Shown: one piece after another, positions 11,710 to 22,972 of the stretch | Layout: every line of letters begins with the position of its first letter | Numbering within the stretch: position 1 is the first letter of the stretch | Origin: Chondrosia reniformis | Taxonomy: Eukaryota > Porifera > Demospongiae > Chondrillida > Chondrillidae | Direction: 5' to 3' | DNA length: 64,000 nt | Assembly: GCA_947172415.1 (NCBI GenBank) | Contig: OX359192.1 | Coordinates: forward strand, 8,429,401-8,493,400 | Notes under the pieces: model-generated | What the model saw: only the letters and a program-made list of their open reading frames with translations | Databases searched by the model: none | Told to the model about the DNA's origin: nothing | Made by a program: the position numbers and the translations under genes

Positions 11710-12785
11710 ATATTTCAGTATAACACTTGATTTGTTGATGTACATTGTTAATTAATGTACTAATTGGTCCCACATGCTTGACCTATATTATATGTCAAAT
11801 GATGAGTTCTATAAACACAAACCTGCCAAGATTTTTCACAACATCACCATTCAAAGAAAACAATTTTAAACCACTTAAGAACATTGCCTTAACCTAATTT
11901 TTTACAAGTAGACTTTCCCATACACAGCTGCTATAGTTTTTCAACAGTTAGAGTGTCAATTAAGGAGGTATTCTTAGCTTAGGAATTCACCAGCTGGGCT
12001 GGACTTGTCTACACACAATATACATAGACATTTAGAATCTAGACCCAAATTGGATGTGTTCAATTTCCATACCAAAATTTAAACTCAAGCGGAGCTATTT
12101 GTAACATATTACATCATCTTTTCATACTGTCCATCCAACATAAAGTCTAAAGCTTGGACATTTTGAAAAGTTGCTGTAAGTGCAAAATGGAAACACTATA
12201 ATAATCCAAATATAATCGTTGGCAATGTTAACATAACACTAAAAGGCAAATACAAGTTGCGAGTGTGAGACAGGTATATATAAAATGAAATGAAACAATT
12301 TTAATCTTAAAAAGAAACGTTATAATAAAGTTTCGTATTTAACTTACAAACAACTTCCTGACGGCTGCCATTTTAATCCTTGATCATGTGCATAGCTCTT
12401 ATTCCGCAGATTGTGGTGTTAATTTACAGTAGATGTACATGTGATCTTGCTCATTCGAGTTTGTAATGTCCAATGTATAAATTATAAAGTGCACAAGACT
12501 ATCAAACTAGATTATAGTTGTACATATAGAAAGTGATGACTTAATACATGCTTTAATATATACACAAGTTCTATAAGGTAGACAATTTAAGTAATTTTGG
12601 GCTTTGAAACATGCATGAGCAGTAGATTAAAGATTAAAGTTAATTATTTATTATTATTACTATATATATTGACAATATGCATTGCATAGTTGACATGAAT
12701 ATATATTTTATATGCTGCCCTGCATACTTGACTGATATTACATTTAAACTGTTTTCCTGAGCTTGAGACTTAGCCTAAGACAAAA

Positions 12786-12962
12786 ATGACGTCACTTCAG
12801 AGCGAAACTACAACAGGGTCCGTGCTTGTCTCTTACATCATCGCGCGACAATCCCGCAAAATTTGCCAAATAAAAGACCAAGAAAAAATTCAGTTGTACG
12901 GCTTACGAGCCATCAACTCTGGAGGTCTATGCTTGCGTAGATCGATGCGAAAACCATGGTAG
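12786..12962 (+). other. 58-codon open frame in a CpG-rich block, unrecognised
   Basis: ATG-initiated frame (MTSLQSETTTGSVLVSYIIA at its start) in sequence with base composition unlike its surroundings. A GTAGGA donor overlaps the stop, so it could be a first exon. Downstream, 13090-13600 contains further gene-like but stop-interrupted frames (for example VGQEAIVGCRI and VDPNELKSVYSAPKLRCV). I recognise no family. It may be an eroded gene, an untranslated transcript, or chance. Confidence 0.25.
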
Positions 12963-14194
12963 GAGCACGACCATGGTACACGTCATTCGAAGGGTCATCG
13001 GTGTTCGTATAGTGGGGTGGTCTCTCTATCTATGGGTTAATGCCTGGAGATGTATCTCACTATTAATCTTGCTTGTGTGTTAAATTGGCACTTGCGGATT
13101 CTCACTATACGACCCGTACCTGGAGGTTGGTGTGGTCCAGTGCCACTACGTAGTCGGCCAGGAAGCTATTGTAGGCTGCCGCATCAGGTTGGTTTGGAAA
13201 GTGTTGGCATTTGCATCCTTGCATGTAATTCTCTAAAATACTGTTCATTATGTATTTTCAATTCTTTTCTTTTAGTTCATCGATGGGTCCCTACTCTAAA
13301 GCGACCTGGTCGATCCCAATGAGCTAAAGTCTGTGTACAGTGCTCCCAAGCTGCGTTGTGTGCACATGATGATTCTCATTGGTCGGAGTTTGTGGTCCGC
13401 CAGGGTCGGGCTTGTTCTGTCCGTAGCGTGAGGCAGGGCAAGACTAGTAACTGGTCATAGGTCGGTCAGGTACGCCGGACCGTTCCCGAGCAACTTCTCT
13501 TACGACGCAAGTAGTGGAAGTGTCAAACAGAGTTGTAAACATTTTTTGGGGCACGAAGTACTTCCACCTCCTCGTGGTGTGCCCTGGGGTCACCTTACAT
13601 GAAAGTAAAGTGATGCTAAGCGAAGTACTGCAGCAACAATCCAGTGACCACTCAAAAGAGGAAAAATTTAAAGAAAATGGTCATGGTCTACTATAAAGAA
13701 GAGATTTAATTTAAGAACTTTGTATATTTAAACATTCATTTTTTCTTTTAAAATTTGGAACTTTGGACATATTTCAGAATAGTTGAACAAAAATGATCAT
13801 GGTGCAATGATAATGATGAATTCATAATTAGATTAGTAAATGAAATTAATAAGATCTATTAAAATACATCCTGATTAAAAAAATCACAAAGGTATCCAGA
13901 TATCTTCATAAGCATTCAGTATACTCTTGTATATTGTATAATAAGTAAAATTCTGATTGTGACTACATGTTAAATTAATTAGCCAAACTAGGATATCTGT
14001 GGTATCACCTGCTGCAATTCTTAATTCTTATACACATTAAGTACTGAAAGGCATATTCAATAGAGCAAAAGACTAACAGCAGCACAATGTTGACTTCATA
14101 AGTTATTTAGTTCCCTTGTGAAGGAAGGATTGAAGTAATGAGGAAGGTAAAAAAATGACTTTAAAATTAGATATCTTTGTGATAACATGTGTGT

Positions 14195-14338
14195 GAGCCA
14201 TATCCTGTCATTCTGGAAAGGTTTCTACACTCAACTTTGAAGTGAAAAGTTGTCATGACATCATATTCTTTGGTCTATCTATATATTAACAGCCTTTACC
14301 AGTGTGTCACTCTTACTTCTTGAGCAGCTATTACAATC
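14195..14338 (+). promoter_or_regulatory. Shared promoter module of the transmembrane collagens, copy 2
   Basis: Carries the same ordered blocks as 4890-5029 (ATATCCTGTCAT, CTTTGAAGTGAAA, GTTGTCATGACATCAT, AGTGTGTCACTCTTACTTC, TTGAGCAGC) and a TATA-like CTATATATTAAC about 55 bases before the start codon. Similarity to copy 1 stops abruptly upstream of about 14190. Confidence 0.6.
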
Positions 14339-16625
14339 ATGGCCTCTTCGACTGAGAAGAAAGATGCTTGCAACCAAACTTTACTTTTAACAATAGTGTG
14401 TGTAGTCAGTTTGCTACTGATATTGGTTGAGGGGGTTGGACTGGTGCTAGTGTGGAGATACAATCAGCTAGAAATTGATGAAATGAAGGCAGATATTCAA
14501 CTATTTGAAATGAGGCTTCAGAAATTGGAGGAAAATGGTATGTATGTGTATAGTACTATTCAAGCCAATCAGATTAATGTGTATAATCAATAGGTGCAGC
14601 AAGACCTCCAGCCACTGCATTCCCAAGGGAGAAACGAGCCACCAAGCCAGTTGGTTGCACCTGCCCTCCTGGTCAGAAAGGAGACATGGGAGAACCAGGA
14701 AAGTTTGATGCCTCAGTGTTGATAACATATGCTCCACTGTTCCAAGGTCCTCCTGGAACACCAGGAGCTCCTGGACTACCTGGCAGAGATGGGAGGGATG
14801 GTATCAAAGGTACTAAAGGTGAGTATATCAATAGACATATTGTATATAGCAACATATGCTATTGTTGCTTGATTATTTATTTTCAGTATTGCTAAAATAG
14901 TAACAATTGATTGGTTAATTTTATTAGGAAGCATTGGAGGTGGAATAGAGGGTCCGAAGGGAGATACTGGACTGAAGGGACAAAAGGGAGATCCAGGTTA
15001 GCTAACATAACTGTCTGTATAACTGTAGTAGCACATAGACTTACTAAGATACATTATATTACTAAGATACATTATATTTATATAGGAGCAATAGGTCCCA
15101 CTGGTAATGTGGGAGCAAAGGGAGATACAGGACCAGCAGGAGAACAAGGTTCGTGTTATATTATATCTGTTGGTGAAGTATAGAATTTGGATATTGATAT
15201 GGCATAAACATTTCTCATTACTATAGGACCAATAGGAGCAACTGGACCACAGGGTAGGTGTCAATGGACTGATTTAATTAGAGAGTTGCTAGGTACGTAA
15301 TGAGTGACTGTATACATGTTATTGGATGCAGGACCTAAAGGAGACAGAGGTCCAGCTGGATCAGCTGGCAGCACTGGTGAGTGGATATACACAAGTAGTA
15401 TATAGTAGTAGACCTATTGCATCATCATGGCTGTCATGTGATCACAGGTGCCAAAGGTGACACTGGACCTAAGGGAGACAAGGGAGATTTAGGTGAGTTC
15501 TCATCCTCAAGCTCAAAATGACTAAGTCAAATGATAGATCTAGACTAGAGGTCAATTGACTGCTGTCTTATTTCCTTTGGTAAGGTGAGCATGGATTACA
15601 GGGAGTGCCTGGTCCCAAAGGAGAGAATGGAATGACAGGTGAGGAGTGACTATATACATAGTATTATATAGCTAATGGATCATTCAAATGCTATTATTAT
15701 TTGCATTGAAGGTTCAACTGGTGCTAAGGGAGCAACTGGTGCACAAGGACCTCAGGGTAATGTTCTTAGGTTAAGAGTTGAATGAGTTAGTGTTTATAAT
15801 ATTATCCATTGCTACTGCATGACACTCAACAGGTCAAAAAGGTGATAGAGGAGCAGTTGGACCAAGAGGTAAGTGTAACTGTACAGAACAACAAACATTA
15901 AGTATTCTAAAGATGTAAATATGTTTTCTGATAACTCCTTGTTAGGTCCTAAAGGCAACACAGGGCCACCTGGTCCACCAGGACTAACTGGTAAGGAGGC
16001 ATTATAATTTACCTACATTCTGCTCAAAACTATTGATTTATAAACATGTATTGCTATGAATGTGAAATATAGGTCAGAAAGGACAGAAAGGTCACCCTGG
16101 CCCAATTGGACTGACAGGTTAACAAACACACGCACACACAATATATACCCCATAATGTAAAGGCTGTCAACCATTCACACATATATAGGACAAAAAGGTG
16201 AAAAGGGAGAATGTCCTTGTGTTCCAGGTAACCACACTCACTATTGTGTATAGGGTCGCTTGAAGCCTTGTAAATAGTCTATCCTCTCTCTATACACAGT
16301 TAATGGAGGATGGTCTACATGGAGCTATGGGAGTTGTAGTGTATCATGTGGTAGGGGAACACGTACTGAAAGAAGATACTGTAACAATCCTGCTCCTAAG
16401 TGTGGAGGGAGTGGGTGTTCTGGTTCAAGTACTAGATCAGTTACCTGTTTCGAAGATCCATGTATAAGTATGTTTAGTTTTGACTCTCTCTGCATCGTGT
16501 TATATACCTGATATATACGTATATAGATAGATACTATTTATCCACTATATATATGTTGCTATTTATGTGTTTATTTTTGTTTTTGTTGAACAGGTTGTCG
16601 CATTCCACCTTGTCCAATACAATAA
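14339..16625 (+). CDS. Type-II transmembrane collagen with thrombospondin type-1 repeat (copy 2)
   Basis: Near-identical in exons and introns to the gene at 5030, with the same anchor, REKR furin-type motif, Gly-X-Y exons in phase 1 and TSP1 repeat (WSTWSYGSCSVSCGRG, ending CRIPPCPIQ). Differences are mostly single substitutions plus short intron indels, so the duplication is recent compared with collagen 3. Both copies look intact, which suggests dosage or partial specialisation. The downstream flank was copied too, including the 5' end of the CNBD gene. Confidence 0.88.
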
Positions 16626-16972
16626 AGGAAGATTTTGTAATGTTATTTGGCTTTTCATTGAAAGAGGATGAACCTACGTATATAAATCTTCATTTGTTTA
16701 TGAATTACAATAAATATACATACCAATTATTCGTATATATACAATGAATTAAGGTGTAAAACAGCATAAATTTACACTCATTAAACTATATACTATATTA
16801 AAAATTAACACTGTCATAAAATAGAGTGATTATTGCTACAACTTCTGGTTTCCAAGGAGACACAATACTTGATCTTCAGTATATATTACATTATGACACA
16901 TAAGAACTTGACTATCACTGCAGCTGGTTGTCTCAGTATAGTAGAGTGTTGGGCTAAGCAATGCTTGTTAGA

Positions 16973-17040
16973 AGAAACTCTAGACCTTCTTCACTTTGTC
17001 TCAGTTATGAAACAGCCAGTGATGGAGGGAATAAAGGATT
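16973..17040 (+). pseudogene. Truncated copy of CNBD gene exon 1
   Basis: Starting at the ATG near 16962, the sequence repeats the first about 24 codons of the gene at 7824 (MLVRRNSRPSSLCLSYETA with the same flanking upstream DNA), then similarity ends abruptly inside the exon after the Gly-Gly codons. It marks the right breakpoint of the collagen duplication. No further CNBD exon follows, so it is a non-functional fragment. Confidence 0.85.
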
Positions 17041-17329
17041 CAAAATGGAGTATTTACTTATTCAGGGTCAAAAATATAATACTATACCCATTTAACTGCC
17101 ATTCCATGACCCCTTGTTTCAGCATTATATAATGTAATACTCTTGTAACTTATAATAAGTACACTATCTCTCCTCTAATAGATTATAACCAAGTGCAATA
17201 TATTGACTTCATTGAGTTTCAGTTCCCTGTTAGTAGGACTACAGGTTTATCTGAGAAGGAAGAGATGGAAGCAATGAGTAAGGTCAAAGGCTGGCATGAT
17301 CTTCTGTGAGTTCCTCAAGCAGGAGTGTG

Positions 17330-17479
17330 AGTCATATCCTGTCATCATAAACAGGTTTCTCCACTCACCTTTGAAGTGAAAGGTTGTCATGACATCATAG
17401 CATGATATGTCTCTGCTTCAGAACTATAAAACAGTCCAAATAGTGTGTCACTCTTACTTCTTGAGCAGCTATTACAATC
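17330..17479 (+). promoter_or_regulatory. Shared promoter module of the transmembrane collagens, copy 3
   Basis: Same ordered blocks as in front of collagens 1 and 2, including CTTTGAAGTGAAA, GTTGTCATGACATCAT, GTGTGTCACTCTTACTTC and TTGAGCAGC just before the ATG. Upstream, 17198-17380 is more like collagen 1 than collagen 2 is. Confidence 0.6.
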
Positions 17480-19668
17480 ATGACCTCTTCAACTGAGAAG
17501 AATAGTGCTAGTAGATATATATGGATATTCAAGGTCTTGTGCATAGTAACTCTTTTGCTGATGGTGCTGGTCGGGGCAGGACAGGTGGCACTATGGAGGT
17601 TTAATGAATGGCAATTTCAGAAAACAGAAACAAACATTCGAAATATTGATGCCAGACTTCAAAAGTTGGAACAGACAGGTATATGTGTAGCCTATAGCCC
17701 CTACTATAAACCTCAAAATGTGTACTACATACATCTAGTAGCAATGATAATATATTGCAGATCTAGATTGATCAAATTATATGGCAGTATATAGGCCGTA
17801 TAATTGTATCTATCTACGTATCTATATATCTATCTATCTATCTATCCATTCATATATGTATGGTATATAGTATAAATATACGTATTTACATGTGAATATA
17901 TATTTGTCAGTGTTGGTCACATAATGTATTGTATTATACTATTGTCTGATATACGCTTTAGGTGATGGCGAGTCCAGAACACACTCTGTACAAAGACCAA
18001 GACGACAATCACAGGACTGCACCTGTCCTGTTGGGCCAAAGGGGGAGAAAGGAGACATGGGAGCAACAGGAAACCTGGATTTATTGGAGCTGATTCCATA
18101 TCTCCCATTTTTACAGAAGCCTGGATCAGATGGACCCCCAGGGGCCCAGGGAGATGATGGACGGGATGGGAGCAGAGGAGCTAAAGGTTGGCCTGACTGC
18201 CATTTGATTCTTAAAAAGGGCCTGAAATGTCATTATATTTATATTTAGGTGAAAAAGGTGAGAGATCTATTGTACCTGGAGGTAAAGGAGAGGTTGGAGA
18301 TCCTGGACAGAAGGGATCTACAGGTCTGTCTGAAAATTACTGATTATAGACAAGTAATTACATACTTCTACATTGCAAATATAGGGGATGATGGCTTACA
18401 GGGGGAGGATGGAAACAAGGGACAAATTGGAGAAGAAGGGCCTCAAGGTACGTACATACGTACATATTGAAGCACAAAGCTTGCTTCATAAGTTTTCTGT
18501 CTATTGGTTGAGTTATAATGCAAACTTGCTGGTATGTTAAACAGAATCTGAGTGCACATGTTACAAATCATTCTGTAGGAAGTATTGGACTAGCAGGATC
18601 ATTAGGTTTGTAACCAGTTTGTTAAATTAGAGAGTTGCTAGGTACGTAATGAGTGACTGTGTACATGTTATTGGATGCAGGACCTAAAGGAGACAGAGGT
18701 TCAGCTGGTTTAGCTGGCAGCACTGGTGAGTGGATATGTACAAGTAGTATAGTAGACCTATTGCATCATCATGGCTGTCATGTGATCACAGGTGCCAAAG
18801 GTGGTGTTGGTGCTAAGGGAGACAAGGGAGATGTAGGTGAGTGTATTTGGTATACTGAATATACATACATAGATAGATTGAGCTGCCTGATATTGCATAA
18901 TTGGCCTACTGGTTAAAACCAAACCTAATAAGGATTCTGCATCTTTAGGTGAGCCTGGACGAACAGGACTCCCAGGAGTTTATGGTGAAACAGGAATGAA
19001 AGGTGAGTGAATAACCAGAAGATGTTCAATTATTACCTACAGAAATACATTAATATGCATGTTATTTTGATATTCCTTATTATATGTCTGAAGGTTCCAC
19101 TGGTTCAAAGGGGTCTACTGGAGCAGTAGGTACATCTTATCCAAAATGTTTGTGTGTGTATATGTGTATACTATGTTTACATTACTATATAAAGGTCACA
19201 AAGGTCAAAAGGGAGAAATAGGATCAACCGGAAGTATAGGTATATACATGCATATAGCCATCCAGCTATCCAAGAGGATTTCGCAATACTTATAATGTAC
19301 ACACACTATATCTGTATAGGTCTGTGTAATGTATGGCTGCTCATGCTCATATGAACATTGATAATGCATCTTCTCTAAATACAGGTCCTAAGGGAGTTAT
19401 GGGAGAACCTGGTTATGATGGCAGCAAAGGTAATAGTGAAATTATGAATGCTTGTACAGATTACAAATTCTGTCTGTTTTTATTCTTTTCACCCAATCAG
19501 GTTCAACAGGTCCGTCAGGGGATGCTGGAGCAATAGGACCCAAAGGTATGTATAAAAAATCAAAAAGTAAATACGTAGTCAGAATCTTTTTTCATGAATC
19601 TTTTTTATTACTTTGTTCTTAATTATTGTCTTTTAGGTGCAAAGGGCCAGAAAGGGCAAGCTGCTTAG
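17480..19668 (+). CDS. Type-II transmembrane collagen without TSP1 (paralog 3)
   Basis: Same plan as collagens 1 and 2: cytosolic start MTSSTEKN, membrane anchor ILVTLLLMVLVGAG-like at about residues 18-40 (CIVTLLLMVLVGAGQVALW), a helical stem, then an exon with RPRR, a furin-type motif, before CTCPVGPKGEKGDMG. Triple-helix exons again split glycine codons. It ends GAKGQKGQAA with a stop and has no thrombospondin repeat, so the C-terminal domain was lost here or gained in the 1/2 ancestor. Coding sequence is clearly diverged from 1/2 except in the block 18617-18840, which is nearly identical including introns. A tetranucleotide run (TATC) lies in intron 1 near 17815-17850. Confidence 0.85.
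18617..18840 (+). other. Near-identical patch shared with collagens 1 and 2
   Basis: The intron tail TTGCTAGGTACGTAATGAG, the exon GACCTAAAGGAGACAGAGG, the next intron (with CATCATCATGGCTGTCATG) and part of the next exon match 5965-6180 and 15280-15495 almost base for base, although flanking exons and introns do not. Introns normally diverge fastest, so this looks like gene conversion or a recent exon transfer. Confidence 0.75.
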
Positions 19669-19967
19669 TCCGGCTGCACCAGACCATGAACAAATGTAAT
19701 AAGTCACTTTATGCTACAATATTTCAAGTCCAAACTTGTGTATTATTCGATATGTTAAACAGAATTTGATTTTCTATTCATTTTGGAATTTGCTAATAAA
19801 TACTATTACGTATGTAAATCAGTTAATTTCAAAGGAAAGAGGATATTGTATATTTTATAGGCAACAAAATTCATTTTACAATTAGATATAAAAATGTATA
19901 TAGCTGTTTTCATAGTTAAAGGGTACATACATATGTACAATATAGAGGTGTGTCTGACATCAGATTG

Positions 19968-22939
19968 CTAAAATCTCATTATTTCTCCCACTCTGGTGAT
20001 AGTATTGGCAGCCACTAGTCCCAGCTCTTGGAAGCGTGCTAAAGCAATCAAATACCAAGTGTCCAGACCTTTGAATGTCAAGTGGTCTTTGTGCTTTATG
20101 GCAAAGCTCAGACATGCCTCTGATAATTCAGCTATTGCAATCACACTAAAGATGATAGTAGATACATATATAATACATTTGTGCATATGGCCCAATGGAG
20201 CAGAAGAATAAAGAGAAGACTCTTGTATTCTCATCCAAAGCTCTCACAAGGCTTAGTTCCCTATATGCCTTTTACAGTAGAATAGAGATAGTCTGTTCTA
20301 TTACAACATACTTCAGGTCCATCACATGTTCATTCCATAATTTCATGATATTTTTCTCTTTTTCTGTGACATCAGAGAATTCATCAATCATCTGTTGAGA
20401 TAACATTAATATTCCGTGAGGTTATAGACAGTATTCAAGTGTGATCAAAGCACCTGTCTCATCTTCTGTCTTAACCACACTGGATACTCCTCATCTTCGC
20501 TGTCCTCATCTTGCTCAGCGGTCAGAATGGGCAGGCAGGTGTGGATGTGATAAAACTGCCTGAAATACAAATGGAGTTCTGTTATGAAAAGATGTTAGCT
20601 AAACACCTACATTACTGTAATAGTTGTCTTCACCTAATTATACAGACACGCCCACCCCCTCCCCCTCCCCTCCACACCACGTTCATACGTACCTGTAGCT
20701 GTGTACTGATGTATTGTCGTTGGGTAGAAATACTTCCACATTGTGGATTGCTGCAGATTTATTTCCCCTAAAGCAGAAGGGATAACATAAACAGTATACC
20801 TGAGCCATACATAGGCAATAGCTACACAAAAGGGGAATCCCAGACACACACAAGGGGAACCCCACACATAAGGATAACCCCCCTACACACAAGGCAACAC
20901 CCAATGTAAAATCTTACTAAGCTCTAAACAATAACTTACTTCCAAACGATAAGTTCCGTTAAGACATCCCTACTTAACCCCTGACCAACTGGAAAGTATG
21001 CGTCTAGTCCACTAATAGCTTCACCTCCATCCTCATTCACACGCACATCAATGGAGTAGCCATGCTGAATGGGCTGTAGAGAGGAGACAATCACTCAAGA
21101 GCTGGAAGAAAGTTCTAAGGAAATGAGATTAGTAGTACCGAGCAGGAGAAACTGAAGTAGGGATGACATAGGCTGAGGTGATAGAGCAGGGAGTGAACTG
21201 CAAGAAAATTGTCATGACACCATGGACAGCTGAGGCTGCGTTCACACTCAGTCTGTTGGACACTGTCATTGCTGTACACAAAGTTGTAGATGACCAGCTC
21301 TTCTTCCTCTGTCCTGTTGGAAACCATGGAGCTTCCCTCATCTCTCTTCCTCAGGTTTGGAAGAACTGCATCATAAGCTGAGAATGAAGAAGACAGAACA
21401 AGTGCTATTAAGCGACATACACATACTCTATGTCTCCAAAGCATTTTGAACACATGCAACTCAAATATACACAGTGTATGCCTACAGGATCTAAGTGTTT
21501 GGCTCAAACGTGCTGTTCTCTTCTGAACCTCTCTCTTGTCAGGCACTTCTCCATTCCACTTGGCCGTCACAGAGAGTTGAAACTTTGGTTGTGGCAGTGT
21601 CATTGGGGGCTACATCAAGAAAGAGAAATGTTTGTCTCTCATGTTACCAAAGTAGTAAACTGAGGAGTCCTACCATTTCATTGTCAAACCCAAATATACT
21701 CTGCCAGCCGAGGGATGGAAGGCGACTATGGGACGTCTCCTGTGAGCTGCATTGCGACACCAAGCCAAGCTTATAGCTTCCACTCTTAAGTAGACACTCA
21801 AGCCTTGAGTCAAACAAGGCCAAGTGGGCGATGAACTGTCCTTCCATGCAAACTACTTCGGATGGCCCATTTACCAGTTTAGCTCTCTTCGGTGGCAAAC
21901 TATTAGAAATGTTGTGCAAAGTTCTCTTCCTTGAGCTGGAGGCCACACTGGAACTGGAACTGCAGCTTGTACTACTGTCACTGTCCTCCCCTCTTCTCAA
22001 GCCATTCGACATTCGCTGAAAAGAAAGATTTTTCAAACGTTTCTTTCCTTTCATAACTTTTCTATCCAACTTCTTTGTCGTATTCTGAGTCAACCTAGGC
22101 TGCACTTTGAAGATTAGCTGCTGCAGCTGATGAGAAGGTATGGGTGAGAGCAACTTGCTGCCTGGTACTCTTATCTTCTGACACTTCTTGCCCAGGTGAT
22201 CTCTTCCATCTCCAGTTACAGTCACGTGCTGTAATACCTCACTGGAATCACTTCCTTTAGATAGACACATCTCAATGTCAAACTTCTGCTTACTGTCCAA
22301 ACTTGCACGATCTTTCTGAGTTGTAGGGTCTAGCAGTGCAGCCACCTCTACTCCTTCAATGCTCAGCTCCAGCCAAGAGTCACTAGTGCAAATCAAAGTG
22401 ACAGGCTAAGAGTAGTGAGGTGGTGACATCTTTACTGTAGTGGGTTCAGGTTACTACCGATAGTGCACTGCACGCCGTCATACCACTCAACGTACAATGG
22501 TCGGCATACCTGTAAATCTGCAAAGCCAAGTCTTCTTTGGAGTATCTTTCCGAAAGAGAAAATGGCTTTCTGTTTCCCTGACTCGCTTTACTAAATCGTT
22601 TCACGTATTCTAGATTTCGCTTTAGGAAGAGCGGATTCTCGGCATGTCTCGCGGACAAGGCGATCGCCGTCTGCGTGTACTCTACAGTGAGATAGGAAAT
22701 TGTACTACAGGTAGAACCAGGCACTATAGTATAATGATGCCATAATACGTGGAAAGATAGCTCGCAGTGGCGGCAAATAAAACTACCATAATAATCATAT
22801 GCTACAAAGTACAGAATTTACTTCACTGGTAGAAATGGGTAATTTCCTGTGAATGAAACATAAACATACTTGCAAACGTATTTAAAAACACATTATGATC
22901 CTGTATATTCTCAGCTTCTGATGCTATACTTCTCGGCAT
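19968..22939 (-). CDS. SUZ12: Polycomb protein SUZ12
   Basis: Core subunit of PRC2, which methylates histone H3 Lys27. Exon 1 (22939-22870) starts MPRSIASEAENIQDHNVFLN and splices in phase 1 to give FLNTFAKYTQ, matching human FLQAFEKPTQ; the Gly-rich N-terminal extension of vertebrates is absent. A long central exon (22390-21660) holds SNGLRRGEDSDSS-type linker and the conserved GQFIAHLALFDSRLECLL segment. The C2H2 finger is CPWCHDNFLAVHSLLYHLSL followed by CH (about 21210-21270). The VEFS box is spread over the last exons: HTCLPIL, DSEDEEYPVWLRQKM (20460-20520), IDEFSDVTEKEKNIMKLWNE (20315-20395) and the terminal ELSEACLSFAIKH to EIMRF. All parts needed for EZH2 activation appear present. 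Head to head with the HTRA2-like gene. Confidence 0.92.
20193..20300. repeat. Interspersed ~105-base repeat, copy 1 (SUZ12 intron)
   Basis: Matches 38288-38395 and 56993-57095 across GAAGACTCTTGTATTCTC, CCAAAGCTCTCAC and TTAGTTCCCTATATGCC. Same orientation in all three. A GGTTTAGTTCC stretch (GGCTTAGTTCC here) loosely resembles a polymerase III B box, so a short SINE is possible. Confidence 0.7.
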
Positions 22940-22972
22940 CCCTTGGCAGTCTCTGGTCTTATTAAATCAAAG
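22940..22972. promoter_or_regulatory. 33-base gap between divergent start codons (SUZ12 / HTRA2-like)
   Basis: The SUZ12 ATG is at 22939 (minus) and the first in-frame ATG of the protease is at 22973 (plus). The transcription start sites must therefore overlap each other's 5' regions, or the protease is initiated further in (next candidate 23029). Confidence 0.6.

Larger units (their letters stand above)
10872..14190. other. Long gap between CNBD gene and collagen 2
   Basis: About 3.3 kb. It holds a hairpin at 11612-11709, a lone candidate first exon on the minus strand near 12350-12375 (MAAVRKLF then a GTAAGT donor) for which I cannot find convincing following exons, and a distinctly more GC- and CpG-rich block at 12780-13700 with short open frames. 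The rest is AT-rich and shows nothing I can support. Confidence 0.5.

Noticed and set aside
12340-12375. Minus-strand first exon MAAVRKLF with GTAAGT donor
   Set aside because: Candidate downstream exons (near 12160 and 11530) close after a few codons or do not agree in phase; no protein could be built.
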